DNA from: Hippopus hippopus
Taxonomy: Eukaryota; Mollusca; Bivalvia; Cardiida; Cardiidae
Direction: 5' to 3'
Length of the DNA: 64,000 nt
NCBI GenBank assembly: GCA_946811185.2
Contig: OX328106.1
Location: 30,812,426-30,876,425, forward strand
Made by a program: the position numbers and the translations under genes
In this document: positions 43,387 to 55,559 of the stretch, piece by piece
Numbering within the stretch: the stretch's first letter is position 1
Layout of the letters: each line of letters starts with the position of its first letter
The notes under the pieces: generated by a model
Databases searched by the model: none
What the model saw: the letters and a program-made list of their open reading frames with translations, nothing else
What the model was told of the DNA's origin: nothing

Positions 43387-44619
43387 GCTGGGCCCTTTAA
43401 ATGATAAGAATGGATTGATTTTGATACCTTTAATTTCCCCTAAATATCCTCAATATGATACGTTGAAATATTTAAAAAAAAATCTCTCTTAATTTAGCCA
43501 GCTACTTGTATATTTGAAATCATGATTTCACAAAAGCGGAAAGTTGTCCCATTTTCATATCAAGTAGCTGGCCCCTTTAATAACCAGAAATGCTTCAATT
43601 TCGAGTTTTCTCATACATTCATAGTCTCTGTTATTCAAAACAAGCATTTGATTTCAAAATTCACTCTTGGGCTCGCCAGCTACGTGTGCCTTTTGATTTC
43701 ACTCTAAGTATAATTGAAAAATATCCGCATTTTCCTGACAAGTAGCTGCCCCCTTTAATGAATAAAAATGGATTGATTTTGATATCTTTAATTTCTTCTA
43801 AGTATCCTCAATATGATTCGTTGAAATATTTTGAAAAAATCTCTCTAAATCTAGCCAGCTACTTGTACATTTTAAATCATCATTACGCAAAAGTGCAAAA
43901 TTGTCCCGTTTTCATATCAAGTAGCTGGCCCCTTTGATAACTGGAAATGCTTAAATTTTGAGTTTTCTGACACATTTATAGCCTACTTTATTCAAAAAAA
44001 GCACTTAATTACAAAAACAGCTCATAGACTCGCCAGCTATTGTACCTTTGAATTAATTTCTAAGTGAACTTGAAAAATGTCCCAATTTTCATAACGAGTA
44101 GCTGGCCCCTTTAATAATTAAAAATGACTTGAAAATTATATTTTCAATTTCTCCGTAGTACAGTGAACGTGATTCGTTGAAATATTTTGAAATGTCTGTC
44201 TTAATCTCGTCAGCTACTTGTACATTTTGAATCCCTAATTAAAAACTAATGTGAAAAAAATTCCTATTGACAGATCTCGTAGCTTGACCCTTTAATACAG
44301 GAAATTATTTGATTTTGATTTTTCTGATGCATTTATATAGTATTCTGGATGTAAGAAAAACATCTCGTTTAAGGCGTCGACATTTGTTTCGCCAGCTACT
44401 TGTACCTTTAGGAAACTAATAAAAACCTCCGTTTTAATTACCTATACATTGGTCGCTGGGTACGAATTGCCAGATTTTCCTTTACAGGTGACTGCTTACT
44501 AGAAGGTGGCTACCAGTAGCTGGCTACAAATAACCAATTTTACCAGCTCAAGTAGCTGGCTACTAGTAGGTGGCTAATAGAAGCTAACTTTACCTGAACA
44601 AGTAGCTGGGTACTAGTAG
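43387..44619. repeat. ~175-bp satellite array, right block and short subterminal repeats
   Basis: Continuation of the array at 28047-30799 after the CACTA-like insertion. The first phrase, AGCTGGGCCCTTTAAATGAT, picks up exactly where the left block stops. About six diverging monomers run to ~44450. The last ~150 bases are short repeats of TAGTAGCTGGCTACTAGTAG and GCTAACTTTACC leading into the terminal repeat. Confidence 0.9.
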
Positions 44620-44659
44620 CTGGCTACTAGTAGCTAACTTTACCTATCTGATGTGGATA

Positions 44660-45060
44660 AACTCCGCGGATCATCGATTAACCATAGCAACACGTGCATG
44701 TTTTTATAATAAATGAACCCTCAAATAGGCCTGCAGAGCCCGTAAAATGAACATGTCTACATTCTTTATCAATTCTTTTCACCGATCTATCGAGATCAAA
44801 CTGCACATAACATGCAATCTGATCTTAGAGTTACACTGTCCGCTATTTGAGGGACATATTCTGACCAAAACAGTCTGAAAGTCGAATATTCCTTTTTCTC
44901 TTGGAAAATTTCCACTGTGTACGTTTGGCACCCTTAAGGTTAAGACCTAAGGTTAAGACCTAAATGAAAACCCTATGTCCCAATCCTTTATACTTATCGT
45001 TCTACCTAGCTAGTTTTATAGGCTTGAATATTATGTATTTATCGCCATAAAAACTATATG
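44660..45060. other. No gene seen; HP2 fragment
   Basis: Contains an HP2 fragment (GATCAAACTGCACATAACAT / GCAATCTGATCTTAGAG at ~44793-44827) with its ACACTGTCCG flank. A direct repeat of AAGGTTAAGACCTAA is at 44935-44962. Otherwise AT-rich without ORFs. Confidence 0.5.
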
Positions 45061-45323
45061 AGCCATGCTCTGGCAAAAGAGGGCTTAATGCATCACTGTG
45101 ATGCATGATACCAAGCAAGTTATTCATGACTGTATTATGGATCCATGAAATCCATTTTGTATAAAAGCAGACATAAGTATCAGGTATGCTGGTCCTTTGA
45201 GCTGCAGAAAATTGACCAATAGCAAAAAGCTTCTGCCCAGGTCAGCCTGCACGGATTGCGCAGACTGATCTGGATCGATACTTTTTGCAGATTCATTAAG
45301 CCCCCTTTTTACAGGGCAAAGCT
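45061..45323. mobile_element. MITE family M3, full copy (opposite orientation)
   Basis: Ends AGCCATGCTCTGGCAAAAGA and TTTTTACAGGGCAAAGCT. Inner words GGCTTAATGCATC and CAGATTCATTAAGCC. The internal GGTCAGCCTGCACGGATTG block is the reverse of the 22564 copy. Confidence 0.85.
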
Positions 45324-45539
45324 CATTTATAGTAAAAACGAGGGTCATGCTGGCCCTGGATCGTTTTCTTAAATATTGGTAGCTTTGGGAGAGTAATGAT
45401 AAGTCAGAAAAAGGTGCTATACATACTAAATGTCTCTTACGTTTCAAGAGCATTGTGCATTAAATGCACCATTTCAACGGCACTTTTTCTAAGATATCAA
45501 AACGTACATTCTGACTCAGCTTTAAACAGAAAGTGTAGC

Positions 45540-46010
45540 CTTTAAAGAGCACAAGGTTATTTTGTGATTTGACCCAGTCATCTCTTTTTTTACACAAGGG
45601 TGGTGTATTGTCAAGTTTTTACGAGCTAGCACCAAGACAAACATCCTGATCTTATTTCATGAATACTGGACTGAAAATGTGGCCTCTAGAGCACGGGCAA
45701 AGTTTTTCTAATAATTGGCATAGGGACCTACTTTATGATCCAAGGTGACCTACTTTTACCGTGTTTTGAGATACAGTTTTCTAAATGAGAATTTGGTCAA
45801 TAACGGTGCTTCTGGATTGTCCGGAAGTTTTTTTTTTGTAACATTTGACTTAGCGGCCTACTTGTTTACCCCAGGCAAATTAATTCCAAACTTGTCTTTA
45901 TCAAATATTATCAAGACAATTATTCTGACTTCTGATTTTCATGAGCATTGGACCCTATGTATGGCCTTTGGAGTGCATAAAAGGTTTCCTAAAACTGACT
46001 TTTTTCTTTT
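45540..46010. repeat. Degenerate 'gaccta' tandem repeat fragment
   Basis: Words such as GACCTACTTTATGATCCAAG, GAAAATGTGGCCTCTAGAGC and TCAAGACAATTATTCTGA match the longer array at 53440-54720. The reading frames across it have no domain. Confidence 0.6.
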
Positions 46011-46806
46011 TTAAACTTTATTAGCCACGTATATTGGATAGGGGAGGTCGTGGCCATCCTCCCTCTATCCTTACAATAATCGTTATTTTCATCAATCATC
46101 TTGTTTCATCTTATCTTGCTAACTAAAAGTCTAAAACAGTCTATTTTCTCTATTTCTAACGCGAATAAAAGTGTACTATATCGAAATTTGTGACTTTGCG
46201 AACAGTGCAGATCAAGATTTGAGTGTACTGATGTGTAGACTAATTTTGGATTTCACTGTTCGCTTTGATGACAATTTGCAGGATAAAAGTTAATCAAATA
46301 CATGAACTATTCAGAGATCCAGATAAGGTTATGTGGTTCAATCTTATGTGCAGCCCTAGGTTGTGAGTGATTTGACAGTTGTCTTTGACATACTATTTTG
46401 AGACAGTCTGAAACTGAAGGAACCTGCAGACGACAATTCCGAACTAGCTGAAATATGATTGTAAATTGTTGATTTTATGGGGAAAAAAAGAAAAAAAAAA
46501 AAAACAGTGCGGGAAAGTGTGAAATGAATCTTTATGAGCAATTTCACCCCTTTCCACAATGTTTTTCTTTTTTTCTTATTATTATTATACTCTTTTTTTT
46601 CCATTGTGTTAAATAGAGTAGAAGGGGAAAGTGTCAAACAACGACCTGTTTAGTTCACCGAATCTGGATCAATGAATAATTAGCAGAGACTAATAAAGTT
46701 TTACAAAGCTATGGAGGAAAAAAGGTGAAAAAATAAAAGAAGGAGGAAAACAGGAATGACTTATTAAATAATAGCACAAATGGAATAAATATCAATGCAT
46801 TTTATA

Positions 46807-47247
46807 TCAAGAGTGGTTTTGAATAATATGTCTTACAATTGACCATCTTTCTAAATCAGACTCAGAGGATTTTGTTTCTTTGCAAATAGTCCAAGCCAAA
46901 TATAAACTATTTTGAAGGCCATAAACTGTCGGGATTTTAGATTTAGATTTACAAGAAGCGACATATCTTTTGACATACAGAAAGAGTGTGTATAATTTGT
47001 CATCATTATTGAATGTACCAATTAGAACGTTGACACTATTTATAAGTCTGTGTTTTGATGGATCTACTTCTCTTATTTTTGATTCTAAATACTGAAAAAG
47101 GGTTTTCACCTTTTCACATCCGTAAAATACATGGAGCAGACTTTCTTCACTAGTATTGCAAAAACAGCATAGGTTACTTGGGGCAATGTTCATTTTGTTT
47201 AATAGGGAGTTAGTGGGGAAAAATCTATGAACTATTTTTATTTGCAT
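46807..47247 (-). pseudogene. LINE ORF2, C-terminal zinc-knuckle region
   Basis: 146 codons with IVHRFFPTNSLLNKMNIAPS, then LCCFCNTSEESLLHVFYGCE: a C-x2-C...H...C cluster like the zf-RVT segment after reverse transcriptase in L1/Tx1 elements. Separated by a frame change from the upstream ORF ending at 47314. Confidence 0.75.
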
Positions 47248-47313
47248 CCATTGGATATACGAATCGTTTGTATTTCTAAAAATATTATTATAAATGTCTT
47301 TCCAATCAAAGTT

Positions 47314-49010
47314 TTAAGTAGGGAACAAAGATTCCCATTTCTTTTGACTAGTAGGAATTTCATTGTTATCAATAAGTGCTTTATAAACTGTTTTGTTAGG
47401 TTTTTTATTTATCAAAATTTCATTTAAATAGCTATTAATACAGGGATTGGCATAGTTTAAAATAAAATTTTCATCGTTATTAGTATCAGCCTTTCTTGAG
47501 AAATTTTGGATAGTGTTTATCAGACCATAATACCTCAAATAGTTAATTTTTTTACCTAAAATCGTCTCTATAGACTTTAAGCCAATGAATTTCCCATTGT
47601 TATCCATTAAGTCTCGGACATTTCTAAATCCTCTATCGTATAAGTCTTTGACAAAGATGACTTTTGAGTCTATTGTAAAATTTTCGTTGTAGAACAAAGG
47701 CATATTTAATATCAAGTCCCAAGAGTCAATTTTAATTTTTGTCATATATTCTATGTATGATTTAAGTACGTCTCTCCAGAAATCGTTTTTTATTACTTTA
47801 GAGATGAGTTCGGAATAAGCTTTTCCTAAGTTTATTATTTTTCGTACGTCCATCATGTCATATACTAGCTGATAGCATTTATTAGGTTTACAATTTATTA
47901 GATTTTTAAGCCATTTTAATTTCATGCTAGCGTTAAAGCTTTTGATATCTATAATTTTCATACCACCTTCTTCATAGTTTTTAATAAAAACAGATTTTTT
48001 TATTTTTGCCCTTCCTTCCCATACAAAGTTGTATAGTAAATCGTTTAAACGTTTTATGAAATCTGTTTTCGGAGAAGGGAGACTTATAAATAAATGCGTT
48101 AAAAGTGGAACAAGAAGTGATTTTACAACAGTTATTCTACCAGTAGGTGTAAGTTTTCTTCTTTTCCAGTACGCTATACATTTTGAAATATTTTTAAGTT
48201 TTGGTTCATAATTTAAATCTATCATCTTATGAAGATTAATATCAAAAGTTAATCCAAGTAGCACAAATTGAGTTTCACCCCAATTTAATTTCCATTTAGT
48301 TTTTATCGAATATGCACTATATTTACGTGACCCTATCCAAATCAACTTTGTTTTATCAAAATTGCACTTTAATCCAGAGATAGCATAGAACTTGTCAAGT
48401 ACTTCTAAAACGCTATTTAATGATTTTTCCGAGCCGTCTAGTAATAATGTAGTGTCATCAGCGAATTGGCTTATGAGATATTCAGTTTCTTTCACCCTTA
48501 TACCTTTAATATTTTTGCTTTGTCTAATTTTAATGCTTAAGATTTCAGAGCATAGGATGAAGATTTATGAAGAAATAGGGTCTCCCTGACGGCAGCCCCT
48601 CTTTACCGTAAAGACATCTGATAGAAAACCATTTAACTGCACACTTACTTGTGTATTATACAAAAATAATTTTATCCATTCTTTGAGTATAGGACCAAAT
48701 CCAAAAAAGTCAAATGTTTTTAAGATAAAGTCAAACGATAACGAGTCAAAGGCTTTTTCAAAATCTAGTAGCATTAATAGGCCAGGTATGTTATTGTCTT
48801 CACAGTATTTCATTATGTCATAGATTAAATAGGTATTTTCTCCCGCGATCCTTAAGGAAACCTGTTTGGTCACTTGAAATTAATTTGTCTAATACGGTTT
48901 TTAGTCGATTTGCTATTGTTCCAGACGCTATTTTATATAAAACATTCAATAAGGTTATCGGTCTCCAATTTTTTAAGAACTTTTTCGGTTTATTATCTTT
49001 TGGGATGCAT
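47314..49010 (-). pseudogene. LINE ORF2, reverse transcriptase (split over at least two frames)
   Basis: Upstream part (around 49000-48880): CIPKDNKPKKFLKNWRPITL and LLNVLYKIASGTIANRL. ORF 48873-48565: LLMLLDFEKAFDSLSFDF (motif A) and FTVKRGCRQGDPISS (motif B). ORF 48495-47314: LISQFADDTTLLLDGS with the catalytic FADD at about 48465-48454, then the thumb and connection region. All signature motifs are present but frame breaks near 48870 and 48540 prevent one continuous product. Confidence 0.88.
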
Positions 49011-49310
49011 GTTATGATTCCTTATTCTATAGAGCTAGAAAAAGAGTCGTTCAATAGGGCGTAATTTAGGGATCTAACAACAAAATGTCCAATCTTAGGC
49101 CAAAAGACCTTAAAGAAGTTTGCTGAGAAGCCATCAGGACCTGGGCTTTTGTCATTTGACATTTGTTTTAAAGTCAAGGATACCTCTTGATAATTCAAAA
49201 GACCTTCTAGACTTTTTGACTCGACATAATCTAACTTATTTACTGTACAATTAAGTAAAAAATCAGTTATACTAAAATCATCTTGGTTATCTTGTTCTTT
49301 ATATAGGTTT

Positions 49311-50575
49311 TCATAAAATATGTAAGATTTCCTCTTGATTACTGGTTATTTCGCCGTTTTGTTTTTCTATAAAACTTATTGACTTTGCTGAATTGTGTTG
49401 TTTTTCAAGATTGCAAAAATACTTGGTGACTTTTTCGCCTTCATCTATCCATTTTGAGCATGATCTTACAAAATACCCTTTAAGCTTTTCGTTTTTTAAT
49501 TTTTCTAATTCATCCTGAAGTTTAATTAATTTTTCCTTGTTGTTTTCATCTAAGGATTGTTCTAATTGCAATATTTTGGCCAAAAGTAGTTTCTCACGAT
49601 TTGATCTTACTTTACTTTTATGACTAGCAAAAGAGATCGTTTTTCCACGAATCTCCATTAAAAGGGTTTCTAAAAAAAGCTGATCATTGATAACTAGTTG
49701 TACTTGTGATCTATCCATATTTGTTACATAATCATGGTCATAAACAGGTAAACAATATTGTAGTAATATCTCTTCAATTTTTTTATTAATACAGGTAATA
49801 TAATCAATATCATGCAGCAAGGAATTATTGAATTTCCAAAGGCCTTTTCCGTGTTTGATTTCCGTAAATTGTAGTTCAATTAAAATAATTGAGTGGTCAG
49901 ATTGATAACTAACATCAATATCACAATTCCTTAAAAGTGGTTTAAGTTCTTTGGAAAGCAGATAAAAGTCGAGTCTTCCTTTTTGTAAAGGATTAAAACG
50001 TTTCCAAGTGTAGTTTCGTGAGTTGCCATGTAGTTCCCTGAAAGGATCCACAAGATTTCTATCATCAATGTATTTTTAAACAATTTTCCTTGCTTTTTTG
50101 TTGTGGCCACTGTTTCTATAATTTTCATAATCTAAAGCTGAATCAATGACAAGGTTAAAATCTCCACATATAATCAAGTTTTCATTGTTCGTAAAGGAAT
50201 CAATTTCATCGAAAATATTTACGAAAAAACTTGGGTTATCATTGTTAGGTGCATATAGAGTTGTAAGGATAAAGTCAATATCACAAAAGCTCAATTCCAT
50301 TATTAAGTAATTTCCATTTTCATCTTTTTTGAAACTGAGAACTTTAATATCTAAATGCTTTTTAAATAATATTGCGACACGTTTTGAATTTGAAGTAACA
50401 TGACTAAAGTAGCAATTTCCATCCCACTCGGAATAAACACTTTTTTCAATTTGGTTTGTAAAATGTGTTTCTTGTAAACATAAAATATCGGTATCTTTTC
50501 CCTTAAAAAGGTTAAACAGATCTTGTCGCTTCTTGGCATTATTTTGACCTCGGCAATTGTATGAACAGATTTTCT
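49311..50575 (-). pseudogene. LINE ORF2, endonuclease and linker (split over several frames)
   Basis: ORF 50300-50076 holds LTTLYAPNNDNPSFF and LIICGDFNLVIDSALDYENY, typical of the APE-like endonuclease (GDFN motif). In another frame near 50490-50460 the sequence encodes a CLQETHF-like segment (usual QE-TH catalytic motif). ORF 50051-49311 has SYQSDHSIILIELQF (the SDH motif) followed by a coiled linker. At least two frameshifts lie in this region. Confidence 0.8.
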
Positions 50576-50580
50576 AATTA

Positions 50581-51900
50581 TCCATTAGTTGAAATTTTTA
50601 GGCCATATTTTATTGGAAGAATAATTACCATATAAGATGAAATTTCACTCTTTATATAAACACACTGATGCATATGTGATAAAAATAAACTAAATGTGAT
50701 AACTAAATATGAAAAAAACATTTGATGAGTGAAGAATGCAAATAATATGTTACACAACTGCATGACCATGCGATAAATTTTTCTATGTACAGTTACTCGA
50801 AGGGGATTTCTTTTACATACATCTAAGCTTTCGTATTACAATAGTTGCAATAGTGGTTCAAATGTAAATGCTTTCTTAGGTGTACATCACGGAATATGGA
50901 ACAAGTGGTTATATATTAAAGCCTTATAGAGAAGAAAAAAATCTACAAGAGACATCGTGGCTGAAGCATTTTAAATATTCGTGCGTAGAAATTGAAAGAG
51001 CCCGTTATGACCCTATCCCAAGAAAGTACCCAATGCACGCCAGCGCGCGCGCGCCCGTATGAAAATATATTAACAAACAGTCGTTAATAAATACCACAGG
51101 TGTAATTTTTTTTTTTTGTTAAGTTGATATAGGTAGCAGGTCATTTGATTGGACTACTTATTATATCTTGTTTTAAAGGGCGTGACCACGTAGGTTTCAC
51201 TGGACTTGTCAAAACATGCTAAAGAGTAGGCGAGAAATTATAACTAATATAAAACCTACTGCAATCAAATACAAGGTATCACAGATGGAAAGCACTGATT
51301 TGGAGTAAAGCAATGCGGGTGGATGAAAAAAGTATCCGTAACGATTAATTCTAACCCTTACCGCACTGATCTCACAGGTTTCAATAATTTATTGTTATAT
51401 TTACAGTCATGTAACTTTAGCCAATAAGCGCATTTTATGTTACCGTAACTGATCGAGATATTAAATCATTGTAAGTGGGTTTAACTTAACTTTTGCCACT
51501 TATCTCTAGCTAATCTGAAAATGTGTGGAAAATCTATTCATAAGTAATCAGATGTTATCTCTCAAGATGCACCAGAGATATCTCTGAAAACACTGCGGCA
51601 AAAGGGAAATTCGTTGGTGACGAACAGCCTCTCATTCTCTCACAATGCCCTCGTAGCTGGGTGAAGTATGATATTGACTATAGTACATGTATAAGTACAG
51701 TTTTAAATAAGAGGAGCATTCCAAAATGAAAAACTCTTAGATCCATATAAATATCTATGGATTTACGGTCTAAATACATTTTATGATAACTAAAAAAACA
51801 AATATTCCTGAAAGGCTAATGTTGTTGGTTTTTATATAATATTTAGTTTGTATGTATCTATCAGGATAATCTTCGATTAAATTATTTGACCGGTAGATAT
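50581..51900. other. No gene seen
   Basis: AT-rich DNA without ORFs of note. A short alternating GC run CGCGCGCGCGC at about 51042-51053 could adopt Z-DNA. A degraded HP1 piece (GAAAACACTGCGGCAAAAGG) is at about 51583-51660. Confidence 0.4.
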
Positions 51901-51907
51901 TAAGAAT

Positions 51908-51993
51908 GCCTGGGACGCCGCAGCATGCATTACTGCTTGTCCTTCAGGTTACCCCTGGGACGCCACAGTGCACTATTCTGTTTGTCCTTCAAG
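51908..51993 (+). repeat. Two-unit ~47-bp tandem repeat
   Basis: CCTGGGACGCCGCAGCATGC and CCTGGGACGCCACAGTGCAC each continue into TGTCCTTCA. Confidence 0.75.
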
Positions 51994-52409
51994 CACCAAT
52001 AATACAGAATTTTGGAAAATATATAGAAATTTATACAAATACAAAATCCACAAAGTCTCTGTCATAATACATCCAACATCAATCTAACCATGTATCAAAT
52101 TGAACATCAGCACGTAATAAGCAATGGGAGCATAAACACTTCAGACAGAATTCTCCTACTAGATTCTATAATGGACGTAAAAAGGTTAACTCGTAAAACT
52201 AGCGTGAGAGTCGCTAAAGACAATTTTCTCACTTTTCTCAGTGACAGATTAACTGTTTATTCACTGTAACTACTGCTCTTCCGTTAAACAATCATAGATA
52301 TCTACTTGACTTTTTATTTTATGGCAAAATATTGTTTATGTTATAATTTGGAAACGTTTGTAGACAACATATTTTGTCTCAGATATTGAGGTTTTAAGTC
52401 TAGAAATGT

Positions 52410-53370
52410 GTAAAAATAACATTGCGTGAGAAGGAGAAAATACTCGGTACAAGTGCACGAGCACCTCCTCTCTCTCTCGCAACGTCTTCGAAAAACTATC
52501 TCAGGTGTTATCTGGAACAGGGTTAACGATTCAGTCAATACAGTCTACAAATCGTAAAATTTGTTTCTTAAGAGTTGGAAAAACAACATTATGGGAAAAG
52601 GAGAAAACTCCCGACACGAGCATTCCCCCCCCCCCCCCCCCGCTTCAAAATAGAAACCTCTTTCAGGTCAGTGAAAAGTTGTTAACCGGTACAGGAACAA
52701 CAATTCGGTCAATTCTGATTAAAAATTAAGATAATTTTTTGTAAATAATTAGAAAACAGCATTGCGGGAAAAGGGATATACACTCGATACGAGCATCCCC
52801 TCCCATTCCACACGATTTTTTTTTTTTCACAAGAATATGAAATGGGTTGTCTAGTACAGGAATAACAATTCACTCAATAGTCTACAAATTGTGAAATTTG
52901 TTTCTAATAAGTTTATAGAACATCATTGTGGGAAAAGGAGAAAACGCTCGATAAGGGTATTCTCTCTCCTTCTCACAATGTCTTCAGCAAATCTCTCTCA
53001 AAACCGTGGTAAGGGTTGTCAAGTCAAGGTATAACGATTCAATCAATACAATCTACAAATTGTGTTTTTTTTTTTGTTTTATTTTTGATAAGTTGGAAGG
53101 AACAACATTGTGGGAAAAGCAGAAAACGCTTGATACGAGCATCTTCTCTCCCTCCCGCAACCTTTTGAAACATCTAAAGAAGTCCGTGAAAAGGATTGTC
53201 TAGTACTGGCATAACGATTCAATAAATACAGTCAACAAATTGTTAAATTTGTTTCTAATAAGTTAATAGAATCAACATTGCGAGAAGAGGAGAAAACGCT
53301 CGATAAGAGTATCTCCTCTCTTTTTCGCAATGTCTTCAAATATATCTCTCGAGACCGTGATGATGGTTGT
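52410..53370. repeat. Six-unit ~170-bp tandem repeat derived from the HP1 hairpin
   Basis: Hairpin cores beginning AACATTGTGGGAAAAGGAG or close variants occur at about 52420, 52585, 52758, 52920, 53103 and 53275 (spacing 162-183). Each is followed by a degenerate return arm and GTCTAGTACAGGNATAACGA-like sequence. Each core looks like one HP1 hairpin, but the junction sequence AACGATTCAATCAATACA is specific to this array. A C16 run is at about 52625-52641. Confidence 0.75.
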
Positions 53371-53439
53371 CTAGGGTATAACGATTCCTAAAATTGACTT
53401 AATTTTGAAGTCATCCGAGATATTGACAGGAATAACATT

Positions 53440-54720
53440 CTGATTATGTTTCACAAGCGTTGGACCAAAGGAGTGGACTTTAAATAGACTGCAAACAAGA
53501 TTGTTTTAAGATTTGACCTAGAGACTAATTTCTTATCCAACGTCACAAATATGAACTTTTTTGTAAGACATTATGAATAGATGGATAGATAGATTTATTT
53601 CTGTATAAAATATATGACATCATAAAAGCACTATACATGAGTTGAAATGGACATGATAATGAAATTATGACAAACTATATAAACGTTTTGTCTGAATTTC
53701 AAGAGAAGTGGTCTTAATTGTTGCCATCGAGTGCACACAAGAGGTGACCCAAGGTCTTCTTTCAAACTTGTCCAAGATCTTATCAAGATAGTTATTCTGA
53801 CCATGTTTCATCAGCATGGCCTCTGGAGCGCTTAAAAGGTTTTTCCAAAATTTGACAATCTGACCTAGTTGACTCACCGTGACTCGTTTTCAAACTTGTC
53901 CGAAATATACTGCGTTTTATGAGGAAAGAACTGAAGTTTGTGGCATCTTGACTGCATGCAAAGTTTTCCTTAAGGTTTGACAAAATGGCAGGCTTTTTGA
54001 CCCAGCGTAAACGAATTTCATACTCGTTCGAGAATAAAGCAAGACAACAATCTGATAAAGAGTCATAAGCATTAGATTGAAATTTAACCTCTAGAAGGCA
54101 CACTAAGCTGTTCTAGGATCTGGTATATGGTGACCTTCTGTTTGACTCAGCGTGACCCTTTTACAGACGCGTCGAAGCTATTATTATACGTGTAAACATG
54201 CTTTAGAGCACACAAAAAGTAATCTTAAGATTTAACCAGTGACCTAATTTTGATCAAATGTGACCTGTTTTCATTCTTGTGCAAGACATGAGCAAGACAA
54301 TTATACTGACACGGTTTCACAGGAATTGGAATGAAATGTTGCCTTCAAAGTGGACTCAACGTTTTTTTAAGATTGGGCGCAAGTGACCTACCTTTAGACT
54401 TCGATATGACTCATTTCAAACTCATACGAAGCATAACCATGACGAATGACCTGACCAAATTTTTTTTAAAGCATTGTAGTGAAAATAATATGGTGTCTAG
54501 CGCACACAAGGTTTTCAAATTTTGACGTTGTGACCGTTTTCTTGACTCAAAGTGACTCATTTTCAAACTTGTCCATTACATCATCATGACAAACATTCTG
54601 ACAAAGTATCAAGAGCATTGTATTGAAATTGTGGTATCTAGTGTGGCACATATGATTTTTATTCTTAACATTTGACACAGTGACCTACTGTACTCGCTCC
54701 CTATTATGTTCAAATTAAAT
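53440..54720. repeat. Degenerate ~130-145-bp tandem array ('gaccta' family)
   Basis: Units with TTTCAAACTTGTCC, ATCATCATGACAAACATTCT, AGCATTG...GAAAT and TGACCTA recur near 53440, 53775, 53905, 54035, 54165, 54290, 54430 and 54575. Units are strongly diverged. ORFs inside (for example 53665-54103, minus) are repeat artefacts. Confidence 0.7.
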
Positions 54721-55559
54721 CGTAACAAAACGATACAATGCTGGACTTATCTAAATTGAAAGCTTTTGAAGGCGAACAATTAAATGGAGCTAAAGTAATA
54801 GGATTTGACTTTCCTTTTGCAGAACATGTTATCTGCATATCATAAGGGAGTTTTACAACACAATCAACGTCGATATAGTTGAAGATTTACCTTTCGATTA
54901 AGTATGGTACACCATTTCTGACAAGTTCTGATCCTTGTTGGACAGAATGTTTGAGTCTTGTTTCAAAAGGGATACCTGTGTACAAGAAACAAAACAGTAG
55001 TCAAAGTACTTAAAACCACAGCATCCTAATTTAACCAATCATTCTTAACAATATTCAAAGTCGTATAAAATTAGACTTAATAATTTAGACAAAAACATAC
55101 AATTTTTCAAGGCATACGAGGTACGAAACCATCAAACCAAATCGAAAGAATTTAGAATTAAAAAAAAAAAAAGTTTTGATATTCCATTCCTCCGTGGCTG
55201 GGGCGCTGGATGAATATAGAGAAAGCACGGTTCCAAACACGCTGACTGCACTGGTCACGTGGGTGAGGAAGGCACTGATAGAGGGCTAGCTGTGTACTAG
55301 TGGATCCATGGAAAGACATGAGTAGTTAAACTGTCGTTGTGATTTGACAAGAACACTAATAAAAGGTGTAACAATAAAACAACAACGAAAACAACAACAA
55401 AAACAAAGAAACCCACATACTACTCTCAGATAATAATTTTAGCCTTTGTTGACATACACAAAATAACAAAACAAACACATAAAAGGTAAGACAGGTTAAA
55501 TGCATTACTTCATTACACAAACAGTACAACGGGCAGTTTAGAAATAAAGAATAGCGGTT
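54721..55559. other. No gene seen
   Basis: AT-rich, with an HP1-like fragment at about 54720-54790 (CTGGACTTATCTAAATTGAA, AGCTTTTGAAGGCGAAC) and an AACAACAAC-rich stretch at 55378-55410. No ORF with recognisable content. Confidence 0.4.

Larger units (their letters stand above)
28017..44649. mobile_element. Outer element: satellite-filled foldback-type transposon with 9-bp target duplication
   Basis: The first 30 bases (28017-28046, AGATAGGTAAAGTTAGCTAC then TAGTAGCCAG) and the last 30 (44620-44649) are exact inverted repeats. They are flanked by the direct repeat GATGTGGAT at 28008-28016 and 44650-44658. A 9-bp duplication fits Mutator-like (MULE/foldback) elements best; that class is inferred from size only. 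The body is tandem ~175-bp monomers and has no transposase of its own. After removal of the inserted 12,583-bp element and one TA the body would be about 4048 bp, so this is a non-autonomous element. Confidence 0.85.
46640..50580 (-). mobile_element. L1/Tx1-like non-LTR retrotransposon, 5'-truncated and decayed
   Basis: Read on the minus strand: an endonuclease region from ~50575 (YNCRGQN-like start), a long linker, a reverse transcriptase from ~49000 to ~48400 and a C-terminal cysteine region to ~46807. The order and motifs fit ORF2 of L1/Tx1-type LINEs. Several stops and frameshifts interrupt it, so it is not intact. No ORF1 is seen upstream and no clear poly(A) tail at the 3' end; both borders are approximate. 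Confidence 0.85.

Noticed and set aside
51040..51056. CpG-island-like GC run
   Set aside because: Only ~15 bases of alternating CG in AT-rich DNA; too short for an island or promoter call.
53665..54103. Two minus-strand ORFs (70 and 103 codons)
   Set aside because: They lie in the degenerate 'gaccta' tandem array and overlap each other in different frames without any domain.
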